Source of the DNA: Phyllobacterium calauticae
GTDB taxonomy: Bacteria > Pseudomonadota > Alphaproteobacteria > Rhizobiales > Rhizobiaceae
Assembly (NCBI RefSeq): GCF_019991125.1
Contig: NZ_JAGENB010000003.1
Coordinates: 186,001 to 250,000 of the forward strand
Length of the DNA stretch: 64,000 nt
Direction of reading: 5' to 3'
The notes beneath the pieces are model-generated. The model had not been told where the DNA came from and ran no database searches. It worked only from the letters and a program-made list of their open reading frames with translations. Position 1 is the first letter of the stretch; each line of letters begins with the position of its first letter. This document shows, piece after piece, positions 42,959 through 53,614 of the stretch. A program made the position numbers and the translations under genes.

Positions 42959-43662
42959 GACGCCTTCTTGGCATCGGGCGCTTCGCTGAGTTCCATCCGC
43001 CGGTAGAAATCGGCCAGCGTCTTGCCGCGCTCCTGCCGGAAGATGCGCTGGGCCTTCTCGGCCCTGGTGATCCGGTCGATGCGGAACGTGCGGAAATCAT
43101 TGCGCAATTCGCACCAGCTGATGACGGTCCAGACCTTGCCCCAGAACCACAGTCCGAGCGGCCTGATGTCCCGCATGCTTTCCTTGCCGTCCATGTCCTT
43201 GTAGGCCACCGACAGCACCTGGCACTGGTCCGCCGCATTCTCGGCAAGATCGATCATCGCCCGGTCATGGCTGCTGATATTGGTTCCGGACGAATGAATA
43301 TGCGTGTTGGCAATGCGCGGGCGATCATCCTTGGGCAGAACAGCCCCGATCTTGATGATGGCTTCTTCCGCTGCACGCGCCATGGAGGCACCGCCCCAGG
43401 CCGTTATCAGCCGGGCGCCGGCAACCAGCGCGACCACCTCGTCGCGCGTGAACATCAGCGGCGGCAGGTCAAAGCCTTCCCGCAGGATATAGCCCACCCC
43501 CGCCTCGCCATCGATCGGCACGCCGGTGGACTGGAGGTCGGCAATATCGCGATAGATGGTGCGCTCGGACACTTCGAGCTTTTCCGCCAGCTGGCGCGCG
43601 GTAACCAGCCGCCCGCCCCGGAGTTTCTGTACGATCTGAAAGAGACGATCTGCACGTCGCAT
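42955..43662 (-). CDS. YafY-type WYL-domain transcriptional regulator
   Basis: This 235-residue protein has an N-terminal HTH (RLFQIVQKLRGGRLVTARQLAEKLEVSERTIYRDI) and a C-terminal WYL ligand domain. Such regulators answer small ligands or nucleic acids. It follows a DJ-1/PfpI gene by 5 nt on the same strand, so that gene is its probable target. Confidence 0.88.
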   Translation of the reverse strand: MRRADRLFQIVQKLRGGRLVTARQLAEKLEVSERTIYRDIADLQSTGVPIDGEAGVGYILREGFDLPPLMFTRDEVVALVAGARLITAWGGASMARAAEEAIIKIGAVLPKDDRPRIANTHIHSSGTNISSHDRAMIDLAENAADQCQVLSVAYKDMDGKESMRDIRPLGLWFWGKVWTVISWCELRNDFRTFRIDRITRAEKAQRIFRQERGKTLADFYRRMELSEAPDAKKAS

Positions 43663-43667
43663 GCTGC

Positions 43668-44264
43668 TTAATCCTTCAAGCCTGCCTGGTACTCGCGCGC
43701 AATAAAGCTGCGCATCCCGGCAATCTGCTCCGCCTGCTCCGGCAGGAACGCTTCGAGAAATTCCGTGGCAAAAGTGCCCGGCGCTGATCCGGCCGCGCTG
43801 ACAATCTGCGCGTCGCGCACTGCATGGGGCACGTCCTGATACAGCGAGGAACCGGCATAGTCGCCGATCTGGGACTGTATCCAGCCCGCACCGTTGCTGG
43901 TGTGTCTGCGCCCTTCGAAGACACCCGCCCGGGCAAGAGCCAGCGTCCCGCCGCAGATGCCGCCGACAATGCCGCCGCGTGACAATACCGAATGCAGCAG
44001 GGGTGCAATGTCAGGAGCATCTTCCGACGGCCAGGTGTTGGCGCCGATCACCGCAACCGCATCCAGATCCGCGTTCTCCTGCGGATCAAGTCCGCGATCC
44101 GGCACGAGATGCAATCCGCCAATGGACCTGAGGGGACCCGCCGTCGGGGCCAGAGCAACCGCCCGCGCACCAAACCATTCGACAGCTGATCCGGAAAGCA
44201 GACCGAACTCCCAATCGGCAAACTCATCGATGAATACGAGGCCGATCATCTTTTTCTGGTCCAT
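43668..44264 (-). CDS. DJ-1/PfpI family protein
   Basis: This 198-residue protein has the start GLVFIDEFADWEFGLLSG and the nucleophile elbow GGIVGGICGGTLALA, with the likely catalytic Cys in GICGG. Family roles include protease, deglycase and isonitrile hydratase; the one here is unknown. The ATG at 44264 has AAAGGGAG in front. It shares a transcript with the WYL regulator. Confidence 0.85.
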   Translation of the reverse strand: MDQKKMIGLVFIDEFADWEFGLLSGSAVEWFGARAVALAPTAGPLRSIGGLHLVPDRGLDPQENADLDAVAVIGANTWPSEDAPDIAPLLHSVLSRGGIVGGICGGTLALARAGVFEGRRHTSNGAGWIQSQIGDYAGSSLYQDVPHAVRDAQIVSAAGSAPGTFATEFLEAFLPEQAEQIAGMRSFIAREYQAGLKD

Positions 44265-44291
44265 CGCGATGCTCCCTTTCGGCGTCACTGA

Positions 44292-44588
44292 TCAGTATTC
44301 TAGCTTGAAATGTCCGTTTTGGCTTGTTTTTCCGGTTACCGCATGGGCCGGACGCCGCGAACGGCCGGATTGGCGAACGGCGCCGGCATTTTCGCTGCCG
44401 GCGGCGTCCTTCATTGAATTGCGCCGTGCCAGACGTTCCGCATAGGCATCGGGCCAGCCGATGTCCTTCAGCAGATAGTCCGGGAGTGCGCTGACGGAGC
44501 GTTCAGTCCGCATTTCGTCACGCAGATGTGCATACCGCGACCACAGGCGCCTGACCGTTCCGACGATTCCAAAATCAACCATATTCAT
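44292..44588 (-). CDS. DUF1127 family protein with C-terminal extension
   Basis: This 98-residue protein contains a DUF1127-like core SVSALPDYLLKDIGWPDAYAERL at about residues 32-54. DUF1127 proteins are short, Arg-rich and often 45-70 residues; this one has an extra Ser/Arg-rich tail of about 40 residues. Relatives affect phosphate, carbon and RNA metabolism. AAGGAGA precedes the ATG at 44588. Confidence 0.75.
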   Translation of the reverse strand: MNMVDFGIVGTVRRLWSRYAHLRDEMRTERSVSALPDYLLKDIGWPDAYAERLARRNSMKDAAGSENAGAVRQSGRSRRPAHAVTGKTSQNGHFKLEY

Positions 44589-44718
44589 GACCCTGTCTCC
44601 TTTGCTTACGAAGACACTATCGCACACCCCTCCTGACAACCTTCTGTCAGGAGCCTGTCAGCAGGGGCGAGAAAGATGCGGGCCCGGATTTGACCGGAAC
44701 AGGATCGTTGGGGGGCGG

Positions 44719-46629
44719 TCAACCGGCGGGAATGCCGATACCCCTGGCGTTGAGTACGGCCTTGATCTCGTCGAGGATGGCGGGGTCGTCGATGGTGGCC
44801 GGCATGTTCCACGGCTCCTGATCGGCAATCTTCTGCATCGTCCCGCGCAGGATCTTGCCGGACCGGGTTTTCGGCAGCCGCTTGGCCGTCACCGCGATCT
44901 TGAAGGCCGCAACCGGGCCGATCCGGTCACGGATCAGGGCGACGCATTCCTGCTCGATATCCGCCGCCGCACGGGTGACGCCCGATTTGAGCACGATGAA
45001 CCCGCAGGGAACCTGGCCCTTCAGATGATCGGCAATGCCGATAACCGCGCATTCCGCCACATCCGGATGGCTTGACAGCACCTCCTCCATCGACCCAGTC
45101 GACAGGCGGTGTCCGGCGACATTGATGATGTCGTCGGTCCGGCTCATGATGTAGATATAGCCGTCTTCATCGATGATCCCCGCATCGGCGGTTTTGTAAT
45201 AGCCGGGGAATTCCGCCATATAGGCCTCGCGGAACCGCTGGTCGGCGTTCCACAGCGTCGGCAGGCATGCGGGCGGCAAAGGCAGCTTGACCACGATATT
45301 GCCCAGCTCGCCGCGCTTGACCGGGTGCCCGGCGTCATCCAGCACCTGCACGTCATAGCCGGGCATGGGCACGGTCGGCGACCCGTATTTGACCGGCAGC
45401 ATGCCGAGACCCGCAGGATTGGCCGCCATGGGCCAGCCGCTCTCCGTCTGCCACCAATGGTCGATGACGGGAACGCCAAGCTTTTCCTCGGCCCATTTGA
45501 TCGTGTCCGTATCCGCCCGCTCGCCGGCCAGAAACAGATATTGCAGCGAGGACAAATCATATTTGCCGATGAACTCGCCCTTCGGATCTTCCTTCTTGAT
45601 GGCGCGGAACGCTGTCGGCGCGGTGAACAGCACCTTGACCTTGTGGTCGGCAATCACCCGCCAGAATGTGCCGGCATCGGGTGTTCCCACCGGCTTGCCT
45701 TCGAACAGGACGCTTGTCGCGCCGATGAACAGCGGGGCATAGGCGATGTAGGAGTGACCGACCGCCCAGCCGATATCGGAAGCAGCCCAGAACACCTCGC
45801 CCGCAGCCGTGTCGTAGACCGCGCCCATCGACCATGCCAGCGCAACGAGATGGCCGCCATTGTCGCGCACCACGCCCTTGGGTTGGCCCGTGGTGCCCGA
45901 GGTATAGAGGATGTAGAGCGGGTCCGTTGCCTTGACGCGCGCGCAGGGGACTTTCCGCCCGCTGGCGGCCGCAACAGCTGCGGCGTAGTCGACATCGCGC
46001 CCGGCCACCAGCTCGTGCGGCTGTTGCGGACGCACGAGAATGAGGCAGGAGGTAACCTTGTGCGCCGCCTGCTCGATGGCCTTGTCCAGCATCGGCTTGT
46101 AGGCCACCACCCGGCCCGGTTCGAGGCCGCAGGAGGTGGCAATGATCATCACCGGCTTGGCATCGTCGATGCGCGTGGCCAGCTCGTGGGCGGCAAACCC
46201 GCCGAATACAACGGAATGCACCGCGCCGATGCGCGCGCAGGCCAGCATCGCCACCACGGCTTCCGGCACCATCGCCATATAGATGATGACGCGGTCACCC
46301 CTGGCGACGCCCCTGTCGGTCAGCACCGCCGCCAGCGCATTCACCTCGTCGAGCAAGGCGGCATAGGTGATCTTGCGTCCCGTGCCGGTCACCGCGCTGT
46401 CATAGATCAGGGCGACCTGATCACCCCGGCCGCGCTCCACGTGACGGTCGACGGCGTTGTAGCAGGTGTTGCACTCCGCCCCAGGATACCAGCGGCCATA
46501 GGGCTGATGCGTGGCGTCAAAGACCTGTTCCCACGGCCGCGACCAGTCGATGGCCTCGGCGGCCCTGGCCCAAAATCCCTCCGGATCGGACTGCCAATCC
46601 CGGTAGACCTGTGCATAGCGTGATGTCAT
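44719..46629 (-). CDS. prpE: Propionyl-CoA synthetase / acyl-CoA synthetase
   Basis: This 636-residue enzyme has the ATP/AMP motif PLYILYTSGTTGQPKGVV and the conserved end PKTRSGKILRGTM, whose last Lys is the usual catalytic and acetylated residue. The length and N terminus (YRDWQSDPEGFWARAAEAIDW) match PrpE. It activates propionate (and acetate weakly). GGAGG lies 7 nt before the ATG at 46629. No prpBCD genes are near. Confidence 0.85.
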   Translation of the reverse strand: MTSRYAQVYRDWQSDPEGFWARAAEAIDWSRPWEQVFDATHQPYGRWYPGAECNTCYNAVDRHVERGRGDQVALIYDSAVTGTGRKITYAALLDEVNALAAVLTDRGVARGDRVIIYMAMVPEAVVAMLACARIGAVHSVVFGGFAAHELATRIDDAKPVMIIATSCGLEPGRVVAYKPMLDKAIEQAAHKVTSCLILVRPQQPHELVAGRDVDYAAAVAAASGRKVPCARVKATDPLYILYTSGTTGQPKGVVRDNGGHLVALAWSMGAVYDTAAGEVFWAASDIGWAVGHSYIAYAPLFIGATSVLFEGKPVGTPDAGTFWRVIADHKVKVLFTAPTAFRAIKKEDPKGEFIGKYDLSSLQYLFLAGERADTDTIKWAEEKLGVPVIDHWWQTESGWPMAANPAGLGMLPVKYGSPTVPMPGYDVQVLDDAGHPVKRGELGNIVVKLPLPPACLPTLWNADQRFREAYMAEFPGYYKTADAGIIDEDGYIYIMSRTDDIINVAGHRLSTGSMEEVLSSHPDVAECAVIGIADHLKGQVPCGFIVLKSGVTRAAADIEQECVALIRDRIGPVAAFKIAVTAKRLPKTRSGKILRGTMQKIADQEPWNMPATIDDPAILDEIKAVLNARGIGIPAG

Positions 46630-46766
46630 GAATATCCTCCCAGATGGCGTACCTTCCCCAATGTGCGCCCCGGAGTCAAAGGCCGATTTGACAATTGGCG
46701 CGGGATCACACACTTGTCGAATCCCCACTCACCCGTTCCCCTCAGGCGGCAGGCTTTGTAACGACG

Positions 46767-46931
46767 ATGCTCAAGATTCTGCCGCTGCTGTTGATCCTCC
46801 TGATGGCGTTGCATCTGATCAAGCCATTGGGCTGGCCCGGTATGAAGAAGCGCGGGGATTTCTGGAAAATCGCCGCCGGAGCGATATTTGCGATGTTGGT
46901 TGTCGTGGTGCTGAGCCACAGCGGGTTATGA
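46767..46931 (+). CDS. Small membrane protein, two helices
   Basis: This 54-residue protein has two hydrophobic helices, LKILPLLLILLMALHLI (about 2-18) and AAGAIFAMLVVVVLS (about 37-51), with a basic loop KKRGDFWK between them. The family is not recognised. The stop codon overlaps the convergent GDSL gene. The ribosome site is weak. Confidence 0.6.
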   Translation: MLKILPLLLILLMALHLIKPLGWPGMKKRGDFWKIAAGAIFAMLVVVVLSHSGL

Positions 46932-47690
46932 GTTTTCTTCGCCTTCGCGCGCGGTAGCTTCCCTCACGGTGAGATTAAGCACATAGGGCACGAGATGTTT
47001 CGCCCAGGCATCGTAGCCATGGGCGGAGGCATGGAAACCGTCGCTGGAAAAACCTTCCGGCCCCTCGACCGGCAGGCGCGGCGCCGCTATTGCCGAACGT
47101 TCACGGCAGAGCCGCTCGCCCATGGCGTTGATGGCACCGGCCCGCCCCTCCAGAATGCGCCCGAGCAGCGGCGGCATGGCCGGCACGTCGCGGAAATCGA
47201 TGACCGGCGACCAGACGACCGAGGTCTCCGGCCACTTTGCCTTCAGTGCATAGAGCAGCCCGCCGAATTCCCCTTTGAAACGGGCGACCGAATGGAAATT
47301 CTTGGTGTCGTTGGTGCCGGTTGTCAGAACGATATGGGTCCACATGCCCCGCTCGATATTGGGCACCACATGATCGCGCAGCTGGCCTGACGTGGCGGAA
47401 TTGAACCCGGCGGCGCGCCAGATGATCTTGCGTCCCGTCCGTCCCTGCAGGTGCACGGCAAGCCGCACGCAGAGACTTTGCCAGACGTCGCTCACCCCGA
47501 CACCGGCCGCGGAGGAATCGCCGAGCACCAGCAGGCGGATGGCCGGCTCCTTGCCCGCGATCTCGCCCACGGGAAAGGCTGGCGGCGGCAGCATGCGTTC
47601 GGTCTTCAGCCGCACGGCAATGCCCTGCCACGCATAGACCGGAAACAGCAGCCAGCTGACTAGCGGATGGAAAGCCGATGGTTTGGTCAA
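46926..47690 (-). CDS. SGNH/GDSL hydrolase
   Basis: This 254-residue protein has an N-terminal hydrophobic segment and the blocks VLGDSSAAGVGV (catalytic Ser), TTGTNDTKN and SSDGFHASAHGYDAWA (catalytic Asp/His). The likely start is the TTG at 47690, with GAGGA 3 nt before it; the open frame further upstream crosses the fba terminator. It is probably an esterase at or near the membrane. Confidence 0.8.
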   Translation of the reverse strand: MTKPSAFHPLVSWLLFPVYAWQGIAVRLKTERMLPPPAFPVGEIAGKEPAIRLLVLGDSSAAGVGVSDVWQSLCVRLAVHLQGRTGRKIIWRAAGFNSATSGQLRDHVVPNIERGMWTHIVLTTGTNDTKNFHSVARFKGEFGGLLYALKAKWPETSVVWSPVIDFRDVPAMPPLLGRILEGRAGAINAMGERLCRERSAIAAPRLPVEGPEGFSSDGFHASAHGYDAWAKHLVPYVLNLTVREATAREGEENS

Positions 47691-47706
47691 ACGGTCCTCA
47701 CAGCAC

Positions 47707-47740
47707 ACAAAAAACCCGGACCTGATTCCGGCCCGGGCTC
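47707..47740 (-). terminator. Terminator of fba
   Basis: An 8-bp stem (CCCGGACC with GGCCCGGG, one G-U pair) is followed in the minus direction by TTTTTTGTG. It lies 30 nt after the fba stop. Confidence 0.8.
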
Positions 47741-47769
47741 TATGAGAGCTGTTTTTGTATAAAAAACGC

Positions 47770-48795
47770 TTAAGCGGCCTTTTCCAGGTCCTTTTTCCAG
47801 CCGCCGGTTGCGGCAAGGCTGTTCATTTTGGCGCGGTGCGTGAAGGCACGCTGACCGGCTGCAACATTTTCCGACTTGCCGTTCCAGGCGCTCAAAGCAG
47901 CAGCCTGCAGGGCACGGCCATAGGAGAATGTCAGCTTCCACGGCAGGCCATGGGCGGCATTCATGGCCGAGAGATGCGCCGTTGCTTCTTCATCCGACTG
48001 GCCGCCGGAGAGGAAGGCAATGCCGGGCACGGCGGATGGAACCGTCGACTTCAAGACACGCAGGGTCTGCTCGGCAACCTGTTCAACCGACGCCTTGCGG
48101 GCATTCTTGCCGTCGATGACCATGTTCGGCTTGAGGATCATGCCTTCCAGCACGACGCGGGCATCGTAGAGTTCGGTGAAAACGGTCTTCAATACCCATT
48201 CGGTCACGTCGTAGCAGCGCTCGATCGTGTGGGTGCCCGGCTTGCCGTCCATCAGCACTTCCGGTTCGACGATCGGCACGATGCCGGCTTCCTGGCAAAG
48301 GGCGGCATAGCGGGCCAGGGCCTGTGCATTCTGCTTGACCGCACCCCAGCTCGGCAGGGCATCGGAAATATTGATGACGCCGCGCCATTTGGCAAAGCGC
48401 GCGCCCAGCTTGTAATATTCGGCCAGCCGCTCACGCAGGCCATCAAGGCCTTCCGTGATGGTCTCGTCGGCAAAACCGGCGAGGTTCTTGGCGCCGGCAT
48501 CGACCTTGATGCCCGGAATGCTGCCGGCCGCTTTCAGGATCTGCACGAAAGGCGTGCCGTCCTTGGCGTTCTGACGCAGGGTTTCATCATAGAGAATGAC
48601 GCCGGAGATGTAGTTCTTCATGGCATCGTCCGAGCGGAACAGCATTTCGCGATAGTCGCGGCGGCTATCGGCTGTCGATTCCAGCCCAATCGTATCGAAC
48701 CGCTTCTTGATCGTTGCGGTACTTTCATCCGCAGCAAGCAGGCCCTTGCCGCTGGCAACCATTGCAATCGCGATATCTTCCAGACGTTCGCTCAT
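47770..48795 (-). CDS. Class I fructose-bisphosphate aldolase
   Basis: This 341-residue enzyme has the class I (Schiff-base) motifs GLLAADESTATIKKRFD, IVEPEVLMDG and VLEGMILKPNMV, in which the Lys of LKPN forms the Schiff base. It splits fructose 1,6-bisphosphate into two trioses, in line with pgk, gap and tkt upstream on the same strand. A metal-type class II enzyme would look quite different. Confidence 0.93.
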   Translation of the reverse strand: MSERLEDIAIAMVASGKGLLAADESTATIKKRFDTIGLESTADSRRDYREMLFRSDDAMKNYISGVILYDETLRQNAKDGTPFVQILKAAGSIPGIKVDAGAKNLAGFADETITEGLDGLRERLAEYYKLGARFAKWRGVINISDALPSWGAVKQNAQALARYAALCQEAGIVPIVEPEVLMDGKPGTHTIERCYDVTEWVLKTVFTELYDARVVLEGMILKPNMVIDGKNARKASVEQVAEQTLRVLKSTVPSAVPGIAFLSGGQSDEEATAHLSAMNAAHGLPWKLTFSYGRALQAAALSAWNGKSENVAAGQRAFTHRAKMNSLAATGGWKKDLEKAA

Positions 48796-48878
48796 AGATC
48801 ATGCACTCCGTTTCTAGTGGTCTGGCCCATACCAGAAGCTCATATCAAACGGAATGGCAGTTCAAGCCTTTGAAACGA

Positions 48879-48893
48879 TTGAAATTTTTTCAA
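48879..48893. promoter_or_regulatory. Palindrome upstream of fba
   Basis: TTGAAA and TTTCAA form a perfect inverted repeat around TTT, 84 nt before the fba start, with TTTGAAACGA adjacent. It could be the operator of a carbon-metabolism regulator; nothing more is certain. The rest of the 178-nt gap between fba and pgk holds no gene. Confidence 0.3.
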
Positions 48894-48973
48894 CCGATTT
48901 AACAGGATAACATTTTCTGTTCTTCGTTAATCCGGAGCCCGCAAAGACCCCGGATCACGCCTTGAACAGGCCA

Positions 48974-50167
48974 TCAGCGCTTGAGGACGTCGACGCCCGG
49001 AAGCGGCTTGCCTTCCATCCATTCGAGGAAGGCGCCGCCTGCGGTCGACACATAGGTCAGGTCATCGGCAATGCCCGCATGGTTGAGCGCCGCCACCGTG
49101 TCGCCGCCGCCGGCAACCGAAACCAGATGGCCCGACTTGGTGCGCTCGGCCACATGCCGCGCCGCTGCAACGGTTGCCTTGTCGAACGGTGTCAGCTCGA
49201 ACGCGCCCAGCGGACCGTTCCACACCAGCGTTGCCGCGTCGTCGATGGCACCCTTGATGCGCTCGATCGACTGCGGCCCGACATCGAGGATCATGCCATC
49301 CTCGGGGATGGCATCCAGACCGTAGGCATGGAACGGTGCATTGGCTTCGAAATGCCAGGCAACGATGGCGTCGACCGGCAGGATGATGGTGCAGTTGGCC
49401 GCCTGCGCCTTGGCCATGATCTCGCGGGCCGTGTCGGCGAGGTCATGCTCGCACAGCGATTTGCCGACCTTGACGCCCTGCGCCGCCAGAAATGTATTGG
49501 CCATGCCGCCGCCGATCACCAGCGCATCGACCTTCTCGACGAGGTTGCCGAGGAGATCGAGCTTGGACGACACCTTGGCACCGCCGACAACCGCAACCAC
49601 CGGACGCTTCGGATGGCCGAGACCGCTTTCCAGCGCTTCGAGCTCCGCCTGCATGGTACGGCCCGCATAGGCCGGCAGCACATGCGCCAGACCTTCGGTC
49701 GAGGCGTGGGCGCGGTGCGCGGCAGAAAACGCGTCGTTGACGTAGAGATCGCCATTGGCGGCCAGTGCCTTGACATAGGCCGGATCGTTCTTTTCCTCAC
49801 CCTTGTGGAAACGGGTGTTTTCCAGAAGCAGGATATCGCCGTTCCCGAGCTTGGCGACGGCTTCGGCCGCCTTTTGGCCGATGCTGTCCTCGGCGAAATG
49901 CACGTTCTGGCCGATCACCTTGGCAACCGCATGCGCAATGGGCTTCAGGCTGAATTCCGGCGTGGGCCCATCCTTCGGACGGCCGAAATGCGCGAGCAGG
50001 ATGACCTTGGCGCCCTTTTTCGACAATTCAAGGATGGTGGGAGCGACACGCTCGATCCGGGTGGCATCGGTCACGTGGCCATTGGCAACCGGTACATTGA
50101 GGTCAACGCGCAGAAGAACGCGTTTTCCCGCAACATCGGCATCATCGAGTGTCTTGAAAGCTGGCAT
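48974..50167 (-). CDS. pgk: Phosphoglycerate kinase
   Basis: This 397-residue enzyme makes ATP from 1,3-bisphosphoglycerate. It has the motifs [22 protein letters not shown] and [17 protein letters not shown], and the C-terminal nucleotide loop [12 protein letters not shown]. The ATG at 50167 has GGAGGGG upstream; the longer frame runs into the palindromic repeat and was rejected. Confidence 0.96.
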   Translation of the reverse strand: MPAFKTLDDADVAGKRVLLRVDLNVPVANGHVTDATRIERVAPTILELSKKGAKVILLAHFGRPKDGPTPEFSLKPIAHAVAKVIGQNVHFAEDSIGQKAAEAVAKLGNGDILLLENTRFHKGEEKNDPAYVKALAANGDLYVNDAFSAAHRAHASTEGLAHVLPAYAGRTMQAELEALESGLGHPKRPVVAVVGGAKVSSKLDLLGNLVEKVDALVIGGGMANTFLAAQGVKVGKSLCEHDLADTAREIMAKAQAANCTIILPVDAIVAWHFEANAPFHAYGLDAIPEDGMILDVGPQSIERIKGAIDDAATLVWNGPLGAFELTPFDKATVAAARHVAERTKSGHLVSVAGGGDTVAALNHAGIADDLTYVSTAGGAFLEWMEGKPLPGVDVLKR

Positions 50168-50196
50168 GGTGATTACCCCTCCTCTGAATTTGCCAG

Positions 50197-50355
50197 CACC
50201 CCCCTCTGGGCTACCGCCCATCTCCCCCACAAGGGGGGAGATCACATTGGCATTGGTGTTATCGCTCATCGTCACATTCGATGATGTGCATCAACAAATC
50301 TGAAAGCTGATCTCCCCCCTTGTGGGGGAGATGTCCGGCAGGACAGAGGGGGGTG
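50197..50355. repeat. Rhizobial palindromic repeat element, copy 2
   Basis: The arms at 50197-50243 and 50309-50355 match those of the copy at 10831-10990. The element fills most of the 226 nt between gap and pgk, so any gap-pgk transcript would carry a very stable fold there. Confidence 0.8.
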
Positions 50356-50393
50356 TAAACGCCTGCCGTTCAACTCATATCGGAGCAAGCGTC

Positions 50394-51401
50394 TCAGATG
50401 ACCTTGCTGAACGCGACGGCCGTGTCGGCCATGCGGTTCGAGAAGCCCCATTCATTGTCGTACCACGACAGGACGCGCACGAATGTTCCTTCCATGACCT
50501 TGGTCTGGTCGAGATGGAACACGGATGAATGCGGGTCGTGGTTGAAGTCGATCGAGACATTCGGAGCATCGGTATAGCCAAGGATACCCTTCAGCTTGCC
50601 GTTGGCGGCGGACTTGATGGCGTCGTTGATCTCGGCAACCGTGGTCGCACGCTTGGCAACGAACTTGAAATCCACAACCGAGACATTGGGCGTCGGGACG
50701 CGGATCGAGCTGCCGTCGAGCTTGCCGTTGAGTTCCGGCAGGACGAGACCGACAGCCTTGGCGGCACCGGTCGATGTCGGGATCATCGACAGCGCAGCCG
50801 CACGGCCGCGATAGAGATCCTTGTGCATGGTGTCGAGCGTCGGCTGGTCGCCGGTGTAGCTGTGGATCGTGGTCATGAAACCATGATCGATGCCGACAGC
50901 TTCGTTGAGCACAAACGCAACCGGGGCAAGGCAGTTGGTGGTGCAGGACGCATTGGAAATGACCAGGTGTTCCTTGGTCAGCTTGTGATGGTTCACACCG
51001 AACACAACCGTCAGGTCGGCACCGTCAGCAGGCGCCGACACGATGACGCGCTTGGCGCCGGCTTCAAGATGGGCTGCCGCCTTGTCACGCGCCGTGAAAA
51101 TGCCGGTGCATTCCAGCGCGATATCAACGTTGAGCTCTTTCCACGGCAATTCTGCCGGGTTGCGCACGGCAGTGACCTTGATCGGGCCTTGGCCGACGTC
51201 GATGGTATCGCCGGAAACCGTTACAGTGCCGGGGAAACGGCCGTGCACGGAGTCGTAACGCATCAGGTGGGCATTGGTCTCGACCGGACCCAGATCGTTG
51301 ATGCCGACAACCTTGATGTCGGTGCGGCCGGATTCGATAATGGCGCGAAGAACATTGCGGCCAATGCGGCCAAACCCGTTGATTGCAACGCGAACTGTCA
51401 T
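50394..51401 (-). CDS. gap: Glyceraldehyde-3-phosphate dehydrogenase, type I
   Basis: This 335-residue enzyme has the NAD-binding start [16 protein letters not shown] and the catalytic motif [12 protein letters not shown]. It lies 67 nt after tkt, on the same strand as pgk and fba. Confidence 0.96.
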   Translation of the reverse strand: MTVRVAINGFGRIGRNVLRAIIESGRTDIKVVGINDLGPVETNAHLMRYDSVHGRFPGTVTVSGDTIDVGQGPIKVTAVRNPAELPWKELNVDIALECTGIFTARDKAAAHLEAGAKRVIVSAPADGADLTVVFGVNHHKLTKEHLVISNASCTTNCLAPVAFVLNEAVGIDHGFMTTIHSYTGDQPTLDTMHKDLYRGRAAALSMIPTSTGAAKAVGLVLPELNGKLDGSSIRVPTPNVSVVDFKFVAKRATTVAEINDAIKSAANGKLKGILGYTDAPNVSIDFNHDPHSSVFHLDQTKVMEGTFVRVLSWYDNEWGFSNRMADTAVAFSKVI

Positions 51402-51468
51402 TTTTTAGTTTCTCCTTGGGGGTAGTGAGGAGCCCTTGATGAATGGTGTGAAGCGGTAAACCCGCCGA

Positions 51469-53454
51469 TTATTTCAACTTGCCTTCCGCCGCCGCGACGA
51501 TGGCTTCCGCGGTGATGCCGAAATGCTTGTAAAGCTCTTCGATCGGGCCGCTGGCACCAAAACCGGTCATGCCGACAAAGATACCATCGAGGCCGATGAA
51601 ACGGTCCCAGCCGAGACGGATCGCAGCTTCCACCGCAACCTTGACCGGAGCATCGCCGATCAGCGCGCGCTTGTAGTCTTCGCTCTGCTGTTCGAAGAGT
51701 TCAAAGCAGGGCACGGAAACGACGCGGGCCGGATGACCATCCTTTTCCAGCTGCGCACGGGCGGCCAGAGCAATTTCGACTTCCGAACCGGTCGCGAAAA
51801 TCGTCACCGCAGCCTTGCCGCTGGCCGGAGCCAGTTCATAGGCACCGTAGGCGCACTTGTTCTCGTCGACGTGGTCGGTACGAACCGTCGGCAGGTTCTG
51901 GCGTGTCAGCGCCAATGTCGACGGCGTCTTGCGGGATTTCAGCGCCAGTTCCCAACATTCCACCGTCTCCACGGCATCCGCCGGACGGAACACATAATTG
52001 TTCGGAATGGCGCGCAGGGCTGCCAGATGTTCGACAGGCTGGTGCGTCGGGCCATCTTCACCAAGACCGATGGAATCGTGCGTCATCACATAGATGACGC
52101 GGATGCCCATGAGGCTGGAAAGGCGCATGGCGCCGCGGGCATAGTCCGAGAAGGTCAGGAACGTGCCGGAATAGGGAATGAGGCCGCCATGCAGCGCCAT
52201 GCCGTTCATCGCAGCGGCCATGCCATGCTCGCGGATGCCGTAATGCACATAACGCTGGCCGTAATCATCGGGGCTGATGTTCTGGGTCTGGCTGGTCTTG
52301 GTGTTGTTGGAACCGGTCAGATCGGCGGAACCGCCGATGGTTTCGGGAACGACACCGTTGATGACCTCAAGCGCCATTTCCGATGACTTGCGGGTCGCGA
52401 CCTTCGGCTTGTCTTCCGAAAGCTTCTTCTTGTAGGCCGTGATCGTCGCTTCGAAATTGCCGGGCAGATCGCTGCGGATACGGCGCTCGAACTCCGAGCG
52501 GGTTTCCGCATCGGTCGCCGCAAGGCGCTGTTCCCATGCCGCATGCTCCTTGGCGGAGCGCAGACCGGAGGCGCGCCAGGTATCGAGAATATCGGCAGGA
52601 ACGACAAATGGCTCGGATGTCCAGCCGAGTGCCTTGCGTGCACCGGCGAGTTCTTCCGCACCGAGCGGCGAACCGTGCACCTTGTTGGTGCCGGCCTTGG
52701 TCGGCGCACCGAAACCGATGGTCGTCTTGCAGGCGATCAGGGTCGGCTTGTCGGACTTGTGGGCCTTTTCAATCGCGGCAGCAATCGCATCCTGGTCATG
52801 ACCGTCGACATTGATCGAGTTCCAGCCGGAAGCCTCGAAGCGGGCGCACTGATCCGTATTGTCGGCGAGCGACACCGGGCCGTCGATGGAAATGTTGTTG
52901 TGGTCCCAGAAAACGATGAGCTTGTTCAGCTTGAGATGACCGGCAAGCGCGAGGGCTTCCTGGCTGATGCCTTCCATGAGGCAGCCGTCACCGGCGATCA
53001 CATAGGTATGGTGATCGACGAGCTTGTCGCCGTAATGGGCATTCATGATACGTTCGGACAGTGCCATGCCCACGGCATTGGCCAGGCCCTGGCCGAGCGG
53101 GCCCGTGGTGGTTTCGATGCCGGCGGCGTGGCCATATTCTGGATGACCGGCCGTGCGCGAGCCGAGCTGACGGAAATTCTTGATCTGGTCGATGGTGATA
53201 TCTTCGTAACCCGAGAGGTAAAGCACCGAATAGAGCAGCATCGAGCCATGTCCGGCGGAAAGGACAAAGCGATCGCGGTCGGGCCAATGCGGCGCCTTCG
53301 GATCGTGCTTGAGAAAACGGGTATAAAGAACGGTCGCAATATCAGCTGCGCCCATGGGAAGCCCGGGATGGCCGGAATTGGCCTTCTCCACTGCATCTGC
53401 CGACAGAAAGCGGATTGCATTGGCCATTTGGTTGGATTTATCAGAATTGGTCAT
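51469..53454 (-). CDS. tkt: Transketolase
   Basis: This 661-residue enzyme has the TPP motif [32 protein letters not shown] split over its N-terminal domain. The middle domain has [20 protein letters not shown]. It moves two-carbon units in the pentose phosphate pathway. The start at 53454 was chosen by family fit ([20 protein letters not shown]); the extension upstream lies in the promoter region. Confidence 0.95.
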   Translation of the reverse strand: MTNSDKSNQMANAIRFLSADAVEKANSGHPGLPMGAADIATVLYTRFLKHDPKAPHWPDRDRFVLSAGHGSMLLYSVLYLSGYEDITIDQIKNFRQLGSRTAGHPEYGHAAGIETTTGPLGQGLANAVGMALSERIMNAHYGDKLVDHHTYVIAGDGCLMEGISQEALALAGHLKLNKLIVFWDHNNISIDGPVSLADNTDQCARFEASGWNSINVDGHDQDAIAAAIEKAHKSDKPTLIACKTTIGFGAPTKAGTNKVHGSPLGAEELAGARKALGWTSEPFVVPADILDTWRASGLRSAKEHAAWEQRLAATDAETRSEFERRIRSDLPGNFEATITAYKKKLSEDKPKVATRKSSEMALEVINGVVPETIGGSADLTGSNNTKTSQTQNISPDDYGQRYVHYGIREHGMAAAMNGMALHGGLIPYSGTFLTFSDYARGAMRLSSLMGIRVIYVMTHDSIGLGEDGPTHQPVEHLAALRAIPNNYVFRPADAVETVECWELALKSRKTPSTLALTRQNLPTVRTDHVDENKCAYGAYELAPASGKAAVTIFATGSEVEIALAARAQLEKDGHPARVVSVPCFELFEQQSEDYKRALIGDAPVKVAVEAAIRLGWDRFIGLDGIFVGMTGFGASGPIEELYKHFGITAEAIVAAAEGKLK

Positions 53455-53614
53455 GTGTACCGTCTTTCGAAGAGGATAGGAAATGCCGTTTCTGGACGCC
53501 GGTTCAGACAAGATCCAAAAGGCACGCGACACATAGCAGGTGTCATCAGGGAGTCAATAAAACCTAAGTCAAATTGAGGCGTTCGAAAAGCAGGCTCTTT
53601 CGTCGCAGACGCTT

